Positions 35,493 to 44,457 of a DNA stretch of 64,000 nucleotides are shown piece after piece (the first letter of the stretch is position 1; each line of letters begins with the position of its first letter). The notes under the pieces are model-generated. The model searched no databases. It saw only the letters and a list, made by a program, of their open reading frames with translations, and was not told where the DNA came from. This DNA comes from Hyphomicrobium sp. CS1BSMeth3 (GTDB lineage Bacteria; Pseudomonadota; Alphaproteobacteria; Rhizobiales; Hyphomicrobiaceae), in NCBI RefSeq assembly GCF_900117415.1, contig NZ_FPEI01000004.1:434001-498000 (forward strand). Direction: 5' to 3'. The position numbers were made by a program, and so were the translations under genes.

Positions 35493-36736
35493 GCTATTTC
35501 ATCACGGCTCGCGGGTGCGGGCGCGCAGCCCGGCTGGCGATCGGGCTGGCCGTCCTCAGTTCGGTGTCGGGCGCCGTCTACCTTACTTTGAAGCCCGGTG
35601 ACGCCAGCACGCCAACAGTCACGACCAACGAGGCAAAAGGCGAGAATGGTTTCTTCCGCCCAACTTCAGCGCAATGGGGTGCACTGTCGGTCGAGCCGGT
35701 ACAGCTCATGCCGTTCCGATCGGAAATCTCTACCGAAGGTAAAATTGCGATCGACGACGACCGGGCCACCCGAATTTATTCGCGATATGCGGGCCGCATC
35801 ATAAATCTCGCTGTTGGAATTGGCGATACTGTCGAGAAAGGCCAGCTCCTATTTGTGATCGAGGCGACGGACTCAATCGAAACTCAAAAAGACTTCATCT
35901 CCGCACTGGGCGATCTCAACAAAGCCCGCTCCCATGTCAACCTGACGACGATAGTCGAGCGCCGACTCGGCAATCTCTACAAAGACAAGGCAATGTCCTT
36001 GAAGGATTGGGAGGAGGCGCAAGCCAACCTGACGGCAGCAAAGAACGACCTGCGAACGGCAGAGATTGCGCTGCAGGCCGCACGCAACCGCCTGCGCCTT
36101 CTCGGCAAGACCAACACTGAAGTCGAGACCTTCGAGAACACGGGGGTCATCACACCGGATGCGCCGGTCTATTCGCCGATCGCAGGAACAGTGCTGCAGC
36201 GCCGGATTGGGCCCGGTCAGTATGTCGACGCTGGAGCAAGCGACTCCGCGCCGCCCATCCTGATCGGCGATGTCTCAAAGGTGTGGCTCGTCGCCTACGT
36301 TCGCGAAGCCGATGCCGATCGCGTCAAGCTCAATCAGGCGCTCGCGTTCTCGGTGCTCACGCTGCCCGGAGAAGTGTTTGAGGCACGTTTGAACTTCGTT
36401 GCATCGTCACTTGATTCAGCCAGCCGTCGCCTGCTGGTCCGCGCCACCGTGGACAATCCCAATGGCCGCCTCAAGCCCGATATGTTCGCGAGCACTCGCA
36501 TCACGATCGATGAAACGCCTGCCTCGCCCGCGGTTCCGCGCAGCGCGATCATCTATGAGGGCGATGCCGCGCGCGTGTGGATCTCACGCGAGGATGGCAC
36601 CATCGAACTGCGCCACATCAAGATCGGCGTGAGCAACGGCGACTTCGTCCAGGTGACGAGAGGTATTTCCGCGGGCGAGAAGGTCATAACCCGCGGCAGC
36701 CTCTTTATCGACCGCGCCGCGGCGCTCGGCAGCTAG
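35489..36736 (+). CDS. RND efflux periplasmic adaptor (CzcB/CusB type)
   Basis: 415 residues. An N-terminal membrane or signal segment (about 12-32); barrel-sandwich, lipoyl-like halves around AGRIINLAVGIGDTVEKGQL and YSPIAGTVLQRRIGPGQYVD; a coiled-coil hairpin (about 130-200); then beta-barrel and membrane-proximal domains. It bridges the inner-membrane pump and the outer-membrane channel. It is translationally coupled to the Fis-type regulator and followed 49 bases later by the pump gene. Confidence 0.9.
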   Translation: MSYFITARGCGRAARLAIGLAVLSSVSGAVYLTLKPGDASTPTVTTNEAKGENGFFRPTSAQWGALSVEPVQLMPFRSEISTEGKIAIDDDRATRIYSRYAGRIINLAVGIGDTVEKGQLLFVIEATDSIETQKDFISALGDLNKARSHVNLTTIVERRLGNLYKDKAMSLKDWEEAQANLTAAKNDLRTAEIALQAARNRLRLLGKTNTEVETFENTGVITPDAPVYSPIAGTVLQRRIGPGQYVDAGASDSAPPILIGDVSKVWLVAYVREADADRVKLNQALAFSVLTLPGEVFEARLNFVASSLDSASRRLLVRATVDNPNGRLKPDMFASTRITIDETPASPAVPRSAIIYEGDAARVWISREDGTIELRHIKIGVSNGDFVQVTRGISAGEKVITRGSLFIDRAAALGS

Positions 36737-36785
36737 CCCCATTGTCCCGCGCCAGCTTCCCTGGTCGCCAGAAAGCGTTGAGATA

Positions 36786-39700
36786 ATGCGCGCCCTCATC
36801 GATGCCGTTCTGAGACTGCGAGCGCTTGTCGTCGTCCTGTTTGGGATGATGCTCCTTGTCGGCGGCATAACGTTCGGCCGATTGAATATCGAGGCCTATC
36901 CCGATCCGGTGCCGCCGCTGGTTCAGATCATCACGCAGAATCCGGGCCAGTCGGCCGAGGACATCGAGCGCTACATCACGGTCCCGATCGAGACCGGGGT
37001 AATGACGGCTCAGCATCTGACGTCCGTGCGCTCGATCTCGCTCTTCGGCCTGTCGGATATCCGGCTGCAGTTCACCTACGACTTCACCTACGACGAGGCC
37101 CTGCAGCGCGTGCTCAATCTGCTCGGGCAACTGCCGGCGCTGCAGAATGACGCCAAGCCGGAGATATCGCCCTGGAGCCCGATCGGCGAGGTCTATCGCT
37201 ACCAACTCGTCGGCCCGCCAGGCTACAGCGTGATGGATCTCCGCACTTTGCAGGACTGGGTCGTTGCGCGCCGCTTCCGCGCCATACCGGGTGTTCTCGA
37301 CGTGTCGAGCTGGGGCGGCAAGACCAAGACCTTCGAGGCTCAGATCGACTTGAACAAGTTGACGGCCTACGGCCTCACCTTGCCCGAGGTCGTCGAGACG
37401 CTCAAGAAGAGCAACGTCAACGTCGGTGGGCAAACCGTCAACGTCGGCATGCAATCAGCAGTCGTGCGCGGCGTCGGTCTCATTCAGACCATCGACGACA
37501 TCCGCAATACCATGCTGAGCCAGTCCGGCGCGAACCCCGTGCGTATTCGCGATATAGCCGAGGTGACCGTCTCCCATCTGCCTCGTCTCGGCATCGCCGG
37601 TCGGGACAGCGTCGACGATATCGTGCAGGGCACGGTGCTGATGCGGCGCGGCGAGCAAAGCACGCCAGTGATCCAGCGCGTGAAGGCAGAGGTGGAGCGG
37701 ATAAACAATTCCGACCTTCTGCCGCCCGGCGTGCATGTCGTCCGCATCTACGATCGTAGTGAACTGATCAGCGTCACGACGCGCACCGTTATGTTCAATG
37801 TTCTGTTCGGTATCGCGCTTGTCTTCTTCGTGCAGTGGATATTCCTGGGCGACCTGCGGAGCGCAGTCGTAGTCGCCTCAGCCATTCCATTCGCGTTCTC
37901 GTTCGCCATCATGATTATGATCTTGCGAGGCGAGTCCGCGAATCTGCTGTCGATCGGGGCCATCGACTTCGGATTGATCATCGATGCCACGGTCATCATG
38001 GTCGAGAATATCTTCCGACATCTGGCCAACGCAGCACACCGACGAGAACTTCAGGGAGACACGTCGGCGTCTTCTGAAACACAGTTGTCGATCATCTTAC
38101 GCGCCGCAACGGAGGTCAGCAGGCCGATTCTGTTCTCTGCAGCCATCATCGTGGCGGGCTTTCTGCCGCTGTTCACGTTGAGCGGCGTCGAAGGCCATAT
38201 CTTCGGTCCGATGGCGAAGACCTACGCCTACGCGCTTGCCGGCGGCCTGATCGCGACATTCACGATAGCACCGGCGCTCAGTGCCTTCCTGCTATCCATG
38301 GATGCCGCTCACTCTGAGACCATCGTCGTGCGCCTCATGCGCCGCACGTATCTGCCCGTGCTCCGAAGTGCACTGCGGAACCGTTTGAAGACGATAGGGA
38401 TCGCGTTGGCCATTGCCGTGCTGTCGATCGTTGGCGGCCGTTCGCTCGGCTTGGAGTTTCTGCCGACACTCGAGGAGGGCAATCTTTGGCTGCGGGCGAC
38501 GATGCCGTCGTCGATCTCGCTGGAAGCTGGCAACGAGTCGGTCAACCGCATCCGGAACTACCTCTCGCAGCTACCCGAGGTGGAAACGGTCGTTTCCCAA
38601 CAGGGACGCACGGACGATGGCACCGATTCAAACGGCTTCTTCAATGCCGAATTCAATGTGCCGCTCGCCCCCAAAGCGAAGTGGCGCCGCGGAATGGACA
38701 AGCCAGTGTTGATCCGCGAGCTCAGCGAGCACCTGAGAGCGAAGTTCCCTGGTATCGAGTTCAATTTCTCGCAGTATCTGCAGGACAACGTGGCCGAAGC
38801 CATCTCCGGAGTGAAGGGCGACAACACCGTCAAGGTGTACGGCCATGACCTCAACACGCTGAAAGACATTGCCGAAAAGATCAAAGCTGCCATGAGCACG
38901 GTGCCGGGTATCACCGACCTCAGTGTCTACACGATGCTTGGTCAGCCGACAGTCACCATCGAGATCGATCGCTTCGCTGCCGGGCGCTATGGCCTCGCGC
39001 CTGGCGACATCAATACGGCCATTCACGCCGCTATCGGCGGCGAGGAAGCCGGAAATCTCTACGAGCCGTCGAGCGATCGCTTCTTCCCGATCGTTGTCCG
39101 CCTCGCACCCAAGTACCGCACGAACATCGAGGCGATCAATCAACTGACGATCGGCGTGAAGAACGAGGAGAGCGGCCAGCTCATGCAGGTGCCGCTGCGC
39201 GAGGTCGCGAAGGTGAGCCTCGTATCCGGGCCGTCCTTCATCTATCGCGAGCAACAGCAGCGCTACATCCCGATCAAATTCAGCGTGCGCGATCGCGATC
39301 TCGGCAGTGCAATCTACGAGGCACAGCAACGGGTCGCGGAACTGACGATTCCCCACGGCTATCGCCTGGAATGGGCGGGGCAATTCAGCAATCTGAAGGA
39401 TGCTATCGAGCGGCTGCAAATTATCGTGCCGATCACGCTGCTCCTGATCGCGATGTTGCTATTCGCGAACTTCTCCTCGCTGACGGACACGCTGTTGTGC
39501 CTGAGCGTGATCCCGATGGCGATGGTGGGCGGTATCCTGACGCTGCTGATCACAGGAACCCCATTCAGCATCTCGGCAGCCGTTGGCTTCATCGCTCTGT
39601 TCGGCATCTCGGTCATGGAGGGCATCATCCTGCTCTCGCAGTACAACCAATTGATCGAGCGAGGCGTTGAGCGGTCTGCGGCCATCTACGAAGCTTGCGA

Positions 39701-39938
39701 GGTGCGATTCCGCCCCGTGATGATGACCTGCATGGCCGCCGGCGTCGGCCTGCTGCCGGCAGCGCTCTCGACAGAGATCGGCGCGCAGGTGCAGCGCCCC
39801 CTGGCGCTCGTGATCGTCGGCGGCATCATGCTCGCCCCAATACTCGTCCTCGTCGTGTTTCCTGTGCTGGTCCAACAGTTTTCGCGGCGCACTGTACCGG
39901 CTCAAAACACTGAGGGCGTTGCCGAACCGGCCGAGTAA
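36786..39938 (+). CDS. RND efflux pump, heavy-metal (CzcA/CusA) type
   Basis: 1050 residues, full length, with twelve membrane segments and two large periplasmic loops. The proton-relay motif of heavy-metal RND pumps is present in helix 4 as Asp394, Asp400 and Glu407 (AIDFGLIIDATVIMVEN), with spacing as in CzcA. The family consensus DGA is DAT here. It exports substrate from periplasm or cytoplasm using the proton gradient. The relay supports metal export, but the metal cannot be told, and the adaptor lacks an obvious Met- or His-rich extension. Confidence 0.9.
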   Translation: MRALIDAVLRLRALVVVLFGMMLLVGGITFGRLNIEAYPDPVPPLVQIITQNPGQSAEDIERYITVPIETGVMTAQHLTSVRSISLFGLSDIRLQFTYDFTYDEALQRVLNLLGQLPALQNDAKPEISPWSPIGEVYRYQLVGPPGYSVMDLRTLQDWVVARRFRAIPGVLDVSSWGGKTKTFEAQIDLNKLTAYGLTLPEVVETLKKSNVNVGGQTVNVGMQSAVVRGVGLIQTIDDIRNTMLSQSGANPVRIRDIAEVTVSHLPRLGIAGRDSVDDIVQGTVLMRRGEQSTPVIQRVKAEVERINNSDLLPPGVHVVRIYDRSELISVTTRTVMFNVLFGIALVFFVQWIFLGDLRSAVVVASAIPFAFSFAIMIMILRGESANLLSIGAIDFGLIIDATVIMVENIFRHLANAAHRRELQGDTSASSETQLSIILRAATEVSRPILFSAAIIVAGFLPLFTLSGVEGHIFGPMAKTYAYALAGGLIATFTIAPALSAFLLSMDAAHSETIVVRLMRRTYLPVLRSALRNRLKTIGIALAIAVLSIVGGRSLGLEFLPTLEEGNLWLRATMPSSISLEAGNESVNRIRNYLSQLPEVETVVSQQGRTDDGTDSNGFFNAEFNVPLAPKAKWRRGMDKPVLIRELSEHLRAKFPGIEFNFSQYLQDNVAEAISGVKGDNTVKVYGHDLNTLKDIAEKIKAAMSTVPGITDLSVYTMLGQPTVTIEIDRFAAGRYGLAPGDINTAIHAAIGGEEAGNLYEPSSDRFFPIVVRLAPKYRTNIEAINQLTIGVKNEESGQLMQVPLREVAKVSLVSGPSFIYREQQQRYIPIKFSVRDRDLGSAIYEAQQRVAELTIPHGYRLEWAGQFSNLKDAIERLQIIVPITLLLIAMLLFANFSSLTDTLLCLSVIPMAMVGGILTLLITGTPFSISAAVGFIALFGISVMEGIILLSQYNQLIERGVERSAAIYEACEVRFRPVMMTCMAAGVGLLPAALSTEIGAQVQRPLALVIVGGIMLAPILVLVVFPVLVQQFSRRTVPAQNTEGVAEPAE

Positions 39939-39960
39939 TCGGCCCTTAGGCCAAGCACGA

Positions 39961-39993
39961 GGCCCAAGGCGGATCCACGAAAAGCTTTGGGCC
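39961..39993 (+). repeat. Inverted repeat between pump and outer-membrane genes
   Basis: GGCCCAA (39961-39967) pairs with TTGGGCC (39987-39993), giving a 7-base-pair stem with a 19-base loop. An overlapping alternative pairs TCGGCCC (39939-39945) with GGGCCGA (39989-39995). It lies between stop and start of adjacent operon genes and may tune the level of the outer-membrane component. Confidence 0.4.
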
Positions 39994-40013
39994 GATACCA
40001 AAACGGGGGGGCG

Positions 40014-41471
40014 ATGATCAACGCTGGGATGAGATCGAGCGTCGTGTTGGCGGCGCTGCTCGCAGGCTGTGCCGTAGGACCTGATTTTCGGCCTCCCGAT
40101 GCACCGCATGTCAGCAAGTTTCTGCCGGATCATGCCGCGGATCTGCCGAACGGCGCGAGCACTCAGGGCCACACCATTGCTCGCGGCGCCGTGGTCCCAG
40201 CCGCATGGTGGGAGCTCCTCCGCTCTCCTGCGCTCAATCAGCTCGTGCGCGACGGCATCACGCACAATCCCGAGCTCGCGGCCGCAGAGGTGGCAGTACG
40301 TGTTGCCCAGGCGAATGCGATGGCGGAACGCGGCGCGCTCTTTCCAGCCGTTGACGCAAATGCGCAGGGCACGCGGCAGCGCCCCGCGGGTCAAGTGAGC
40401 GATCCCGTTACGGGGCAAGTGTCGAAGGCGCCGCTCTACAATGTCACGACCCGCCAGGTCAGCATCTCCTACATACCGGACGTTTGGGGCGGCACGCGTC
40501 GGCTTGTCGAGGCTGCGGACGCAGAGACCGAAGCGCAGATGTTCCAGCGTGAAGCGGTCTATCTGACTCTTGCCTCGAACATCGCGCTCGCGGCCATCGA
40601 GGAGGCACGCCTGCGTGGGCAAATAACAACGACCCAGAACGTCATTCGCGTACAGAGCCGGTTTCTCGATATTCTGCGGCGTCAGCATGAACAGGGGCTG
40701 ATCCCGTTGCCGGACGTGGCAACCCAGGAGACCGCGGTTGCTCAAGCGCGGATGTTGCTGCCGCCGCTGCAGAAGGAGCTGGCACAGCAGCGCAATCTGC
40801 TCGCAGTGCTGACCGGCCGCTTTCCAAGTGAATTGGACAAACCCTACTTCCGGTTGGGCGACTTCCAATTGCTCCGCCAGCTACCTCTGAGCCTTCCCGC
40901 TGAACTTGTGCGGCAGCGCCCCGATGTCCGCACAGCCGAGGCGAAAGTGCGAGCGGCAAATGCCCAGATCGGCGCGGCATTGGCAGCGCGATTGCCGCAA
41001 ATCACTCTCTCCGGCGATATTGGAAGAACGCGCTCGAACATACCGGATCTGTCACCGAGCGGGGTTTTCTGGATGGTCGCGGGAAATGTGGGCCAGAAGG
41101 TATTCGATGCAGGAACGTTGTATTTCAAGCAACAGGCGGCCGAGGAGGCGACCAATCAAGCCGTCGCCGAGTACCGCAGTGTCGTACTCGCAGCATTCCA
41201 AAATGTCGGAGACGTGCTGCGCGCATTGCAGGCTGACGCCGCTACGCTGCGGGCCGCCGAGGCCGCCGAGCGTAGTGCGGCACGCAACATCGATCTTATC
41301 CGGCGGCAGTTCGAGCAAGGCGAAGTCAGCGTGCCCATCCTACTCGCAGCCCAGGACGCCTATCTGCACACCTCCCTTGCGCGCAACGATGCGCAGGCCG
41401 CGCGCCTGGCCGATGCGGTCGCCCTCTTTCAGGCATTGGGGGCGGCTGGTGGAACAGAGGCGAGACGGTGA
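40014..41471 (+). CDS. Outer-membrane efflux lipoprotein (NodT/OprM type)
   Basis: 485 residues from ATG 40014. A lipoprotein signal ends in LLAGC (Cys19), followed by VGPDFRPPDAP, the usual start of NodT-family channels. Two repeats of the TolC-fold outer-membrane factor domain follow, each with long coiled-coil helices. It forms the exit duct for the RND pump. The gene end abuts remnant DNA of a LOG-family gene on the other strand, suggesting that the efflux cluster was joined here by a recombination event. Confidence 0.9.
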   Translation: MINAGMRSSVVLAALLAGCAVGPDFRPPDAPHVSKFLPDHAADLPNGASTQGHTIARGAVVPAAWWELLRSPALNQLVRDGITHNPELAAAEVAVRVAQANAMAERGALFPAVDANAQGTRQRPAGQVSDPVTGQVSKAPLYNVTTRQVSISYIPDVWGGTRRLVEAADAETEAQMFQREAVYLTLASNIALAAIEEARLRGQITTTQNVIRVQSRFLDILRRQHEQGLIPLPDVATQETAVAQARMLLPPLQKELAQQRNLLAVLTGRFPSELDKPYFRLGDFQLLRQLPLSLPAELVRQRPDVRTAEAKVRAANAQIGAALAARLPQITLSGDIGRTRSNIPDLSPSGVFWMVAGNVGQKVFDAGTLYFKQQAAEEATNQAVAEYRSVVLAAFQNVGDVLRALQADAATLRAAEAAERSAARNIDLIRRQFEQGEVSVPILLAAQDAYLHTSLARNDAQAARLADAVALFQALGAAGGTEARR

Positions 41472-41913
41472 CTGCAGACGCAGGACGATCATAGGCGAAG
41501 GGATGCGCGCTCCGCCAAACACGATGATGGTCGAGCGTATTCCCCAGTCGCGCAGCAGGAATTCGGTCCTCGACGGCGAGCAGCGTGCTTCGCGAACCGT
41601 TCCGGGTTGTCGGTTGGCTCATATGAGTTTCATCCATCTCCGGCGCGGGATTATCCGCGCGGGTTGTATCTTCTCGCGCAACGCTACGCGGAAACTACCG
41701 CAAGATCAGAGGCCGCGTGTCATCTCGCGGACTGTATACCTTGAGCCCTCTCTCCGTGCACCCGTTGGCGGGGGCGGTACATACGACACCGGTCTGCTGC
41801 GTGAGATGGCTCTGCGTAAAAGTCTATTATTGAGAAGTCGCGAATTGTGATGGGCCGACTGCCAAGGACGACTGTATCCTAGACGTCTCATATTCCGATC
41901 GGCAGCACGCTCC
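41472..41913. other. Gap with a LOG-family gene remnant
   Basis: 442 bases between the outer-membrane channel and a hypothetical membrane-protein gene. A LOG-family fragment lies at about 41496-41580 on the minus strand. The rest has no recognisable coding sequence. Confidence 0.5.
41496..41580 (-). pseudogene. Remnant of a LOG-family (lysine-decarboxylase-like) gene
   Basis: On the minus strand one frame reads EFLLRDWGIRSTIIVFGGAR followed by IPSP. That is close to the first beta strand and nucleotide-binding loop of TIGR00730/LOG-family nucleoside 5'-monophosphate phosphoribohydrolases (typically GIxSTIVVFGSARIPSP). The similarity stops about 25 bases before the end of the NodT gene, and a stop codon lies 26 codons upstream. 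Only about 25 codons remain, so it is a fragment. Confidence 0.5.
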
Positions 41914-42465
41914 ATGAGCAGAATATCGCCACCACCTCGTGAGGCCGTGGTTGAGGTCCGCATCCGAGAGCTCGGTCAGATCTTCAACTCTCTCGATCCC
42001 TCACCCTTCACGGAACGCGACCTTGACGATGAAGCCGAGGCCTACATTGTCGGCTGGGCTCGAGAAGTCGACACCGGCGCGCCCTTCCGTATAGTCGTGC
42101 ACCTGCCGGAAGGGGAGGTTCGAAGTGCCCGGGAGCGCGGCCTGGAATCCGCCATCGGCAACTACTTCACCTATCGCGCCGGCATGCTGGAGCGCGACAT
42201 GCGCGATTTGCTCCGCGTCGGGCGCTGGTCTCTTGGCATGGGTATTGCCGTTCTTGCGGTATGCATGGGCTTGAGCCAGACCCTGCGTACAGCCTTTCCA
42301 CATTCGGCATTGAGCCAATTGCTTGCCGAAGGCATCATTATTTTTGGATGGGTCGCCAATTGGCGCCCGGCCGAGATCTTCCTCTACGACATCTGGGCCA
42401 TCAGGCGTCGCGTGGATCTCTACCATCGACTCGCCAAAGCCCAGATCGAGCTCAAGTCGTTCTGA
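41914..42465 (+). CDS. Hypothetical protein with two membrane segments
   Basis: 183 residues. The N-terminal 100 residues are soluble and acidic, with FNSLDPSPFTERDLDDEAEA. Two hydrophobic segments follow (about 110-128 and 138-153), then a basic C-terminal tail (AIRRRVDLYHRLAKAQIELK). The FTERDLDDEAEAYIVGWARE stretch recurs in uncharacterised alphaproteobacterial proteins, but I know no function. It stands alone between remnants, and the ribosome site is weak. Codon use looks like its neighbours, so it is judged real. Confidence 0.65.
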   Translation: MSRISPPPREAVVEVRIRELGQIFNSLDPSPFTERDLDDEAEAYIVGWAREVDTGAPFRIVVHLPEGEVRSARERGLESAIGNYFTYRAGMLERDMRDLLRVGRWSLGMGIAVLAVCMGLSQTLRTAFPHSALSQLLAEGIIIFGWVANWRPAEIFLYDIWAIRRRVDLYHRLAKAQIELKSF

Positions 42466-42676
42466 ATGCGGGGCAGCCTGCTGCGGCGGATGATCCTCGC
42501 TTGTCAGTCTTGGACTTGTGGCTGAAGTCGACGATCGTGGTCCACGAGATGGTCATGACATTGTTTCTCTCTCCGTCGAACGTCGCGACGAGAACCACCG
42601 GGCCCGGCTCAATAAGGGTAAACACTTCATTCAGCCTCAAACGGCGCATGCCGCTGGCCACGTGCCTCCTTTGCAT
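42452..42676 (-). pseudogene. Truncated flavin reductase-like gene (N-terminal fragment)
   Basis: From an ATG at 42676 the minus-strand frame reads RLRLNEVFTLIEPGPVVLVA, then NNVMTISWTTIVDF. This matches the first 50 residues of the flavin-reductase-like FMN-binding family (usual form VYxLLEPGPVVLxTT...NxMTMSWHTMxEF). After that the similarity ends and a stop follows within about 20 codons. A complete protein would be about 180-200 residues. The 3' part is lost next to the hypothetical gene, whose end it overlaps by 14 bases. Confidence 0.6.
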
Positions 42677-43147
42677 CACCCCGCGTGGCCTGCTATCGGG
42701 CGCTGCGATCACTAGATTGCAACCTCACGCCTTAAAGCCAAACTACTAACTAGGCGACTGAAGCGAGGTGGGGACCTATGTCGTATGCGCAAACAACGCT
42801 AGCACACGTGGCGCTAGCGACATGCAGTCTACTGTTCTGGACGAGCGCAAGCGCCGCGCAGCCAACGTTGGAATTGACCCGGGAGCGCTCGCAGAGGTCA
42901 CCGAGACGCTTGCAGCATTTCTGATGCCGAATGCCGATGCGGCGCGCCGCCTGTGAATTCACCATCGGGCGCCGTCAGCTCGCCGCACTCGTTCGCTGCT
43001 TGTCTCAATATCAGAGATGGTCGCACAGCGAAATCAGTGCCAGTTGACGACCTCAGCTTCATCGACGAAACGGTCGAGACCGATATTGTAATTCGGGGAT
43101 CAGCTTGATACACGGCACCACATGAAGAGCATGAGCCCGCGCAAGAC
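42466..43147. other. Gap with a flavin-reductase remnant
   Basis: 682 bases. The left third holds a truncated flavin-reductase gene on the minus strand (42452-42676). A 62-codon plus-strand frame at 42768-42956 is not recognised. The remainder shows nothing definite. Confidence 0.5.
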
Positions 43148-43498
43148 ATGACCGACACTCTCCATTGCCCGAAATGCCAGTCCTCCTACGCGTACGAAAA
43201 CAGCGGACTGTTTTGCTGCCCTGAGTGTGGCCACGAATGGTCGGATATGGAGAGCGGCGAGGAAGGCAGGGCCGAAGAACGACTCGTGCGCGACGCGCAC
43301 GGTACCGTTCTCAGAGACGGCGATACCGTGACAGTTATCAAGGATTTGAAGATCAAAGGATCTTCAAGCGTGGTCAAAGTGGGAACCAAAGTCAGGAACA
43401 TTCGCCTCGTCGACGGCGATCACGACATCGATTGCAAGATCCCCGGAATTGGCTCCATGGGCTTGAAGTCCGAGTTCGTTAGAAAAGTCTCCGACTGA
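43148..43498 (+). CDS. phnA: PhnA/YjdM-type zinc-ribbon protein
   Basis: 116 residues, normal length. An N-terminal zinc ribbon has Cys7, Cys10 (CPKC) and Cys24, Cys27 (CPEC). The conserved PhnA C-terminal domain carries [18 protein letters not shown] and [18 protein letters not shown]. Despite the name the family is not part of the phosphonate lyase pathway, and its function is uncertain. It stands alone, with no phn genes in the window. The ATG at 43148 lacks a strong ribosome site. Confidence 0.93.
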   Translation: MTDTLHCPKCQSSYAYENSGLFCCPECGHEWSDMESGEEGRAEERLVRDAHGTVLRDGDTVTVIKDLKIKGSSSVVKVGTKVRNIRLVDGDHDIDCKIPGIGSMGLKSEFVRKVSD

Positions 43499-43857
43499 GA
43501 GAACACCCCTTCTCCTGGATCGGCGAAAGGCGCAAATTCCAACTTTGATCATCGGCCCTGGCTCCGATCCGAAGACCATGCCGCCTTTCTCTGCCCTTTC
43601 GCAGATCCAGTGCATTGACGAAAAATCCCACTAGCGGAAGTCGGACGCTACGGAGTCGGCGACGCGTACTCCATCAAACGTTACGTCCGCTTGATGAAGC
43701 GTCGCGTCGAGCTTTCGGCAGCATCAGTGGATAGTTGAGCGAACAAGTGCGGCGAGCTTGGGTCTAATGACCTCGTCCGTGATGTCGTCACCTACAACGG
43801 CATGAAGAACGTTGCGACCGCCTGCCCTTGGGGCACATCAAGCAGGCCGAGCGAGAG
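43499..43857. other. Gap between convergent phnA and soxG
   Basis: 359 bases. A plus-strand frame around 43640-43730 reads somewhat like coding sequence but is short, interrupted by stops and unassigned. No terminator with a T-run is visible. Confidence 0.5.
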
Positions 43858-44457
43858 CTATCTCACTGTCTCACAACCGTACTCGGCGAAGGCAGCAAGC
43901 AACGCCTTCCAAAGGCTCAGCCCATACGAGCGGGAAGCGGTAATCTCGTAAGTCGGGCCTTCGTCGGTCTGCCAAATCTGGACAGGCATGCGGACGGCCA
44001 CAGTTGAGGCGGCAGAGCCGACGCAGAATGCATCTTCGTGAAGATCGATCGGCAATAGCTTCATCAGGCCATCGCGCGCGCGAGTTCCACTTATGCGCAC
44101 AACCGTGCGCGATCCCGTGAGGTCCGTGACGTAGCCCGACTCGCCGACACATGAAGCGAGCCTGGGCAGAAGTTCGCCGGATGCGCCTCCGACAACCAGC
44201 CATTGATGGCGCCCAGAACAGACGAATGCCGTCGTGCCATGCGCGCTACGACCGGGGCGCAGCGGAAGTGCCGCGCCGAACTCACGTTCCACCGCCGCAC
44301 GAAAGCCGTCGATATCGGCGCCTCGAGCCGCCAGCGACGCAAGTCGCAAGCCACCTAGCTCGGTGAGCGTAACACCGGGCGTTCCGGCAGCACCGTGGTG
44401 GCTCGGCATTGCAACGGTCGCGAGTGCCGACCGCCGCGCTAGAATGGGCTCAAGCAC
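43858..44457 (-). CDS. soxG: Sarcosine oxidase gamma subunit
   Basis: 199 residues from a GTG at 44457, which has GGGAGG eight bases upstream and overlaps the soxA stop; an ATG at 44514 would lie deep within soxA. Gamma-subunit features include GVTLTELGGLRLASLAARG, WLVVGG and YVTDLTGSRTVVRISG, resembling a GcvT-like half domain. It is the structural subunit of the tetrameric enzyme and last in the soxBDAG operon. Confidence 0.85.
   Translation of the reverse strand: MLEPILARRSALATVAMPSHHGAAGTPGVTLTELGGLRLASLAARGADIDGFRAAVEREFGAALPLRPGRSAHGTTAFVCSGRHQWLVVGGASGELLPRLASCVGESGYVTDLTGSRTVVRISGTRARDGLMKLLPIDLHEDAFCVGSAASTVAVRMPVQIWQTDEGPTYEITASRSYGLSLWKALLAAFAEYGCETVR

Noticed and set aside
36786-39938. 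RND pump as a drug (HAE-type) exporter
   Set aside because: The Asp394/Asp400/Glu407 pattern in helix 4 matches the heavy-metal branch instead.
39459-40868. 469-codon minus-strand open frame
   Set aside because: Opposite the RND pump and outer-membrane channel genes; no recognisable domain.
42768-42956. 62-codon plus-strand frame
   Set aside because: No homology recognised, no ribosome site and poor context; not enough to call a gene.
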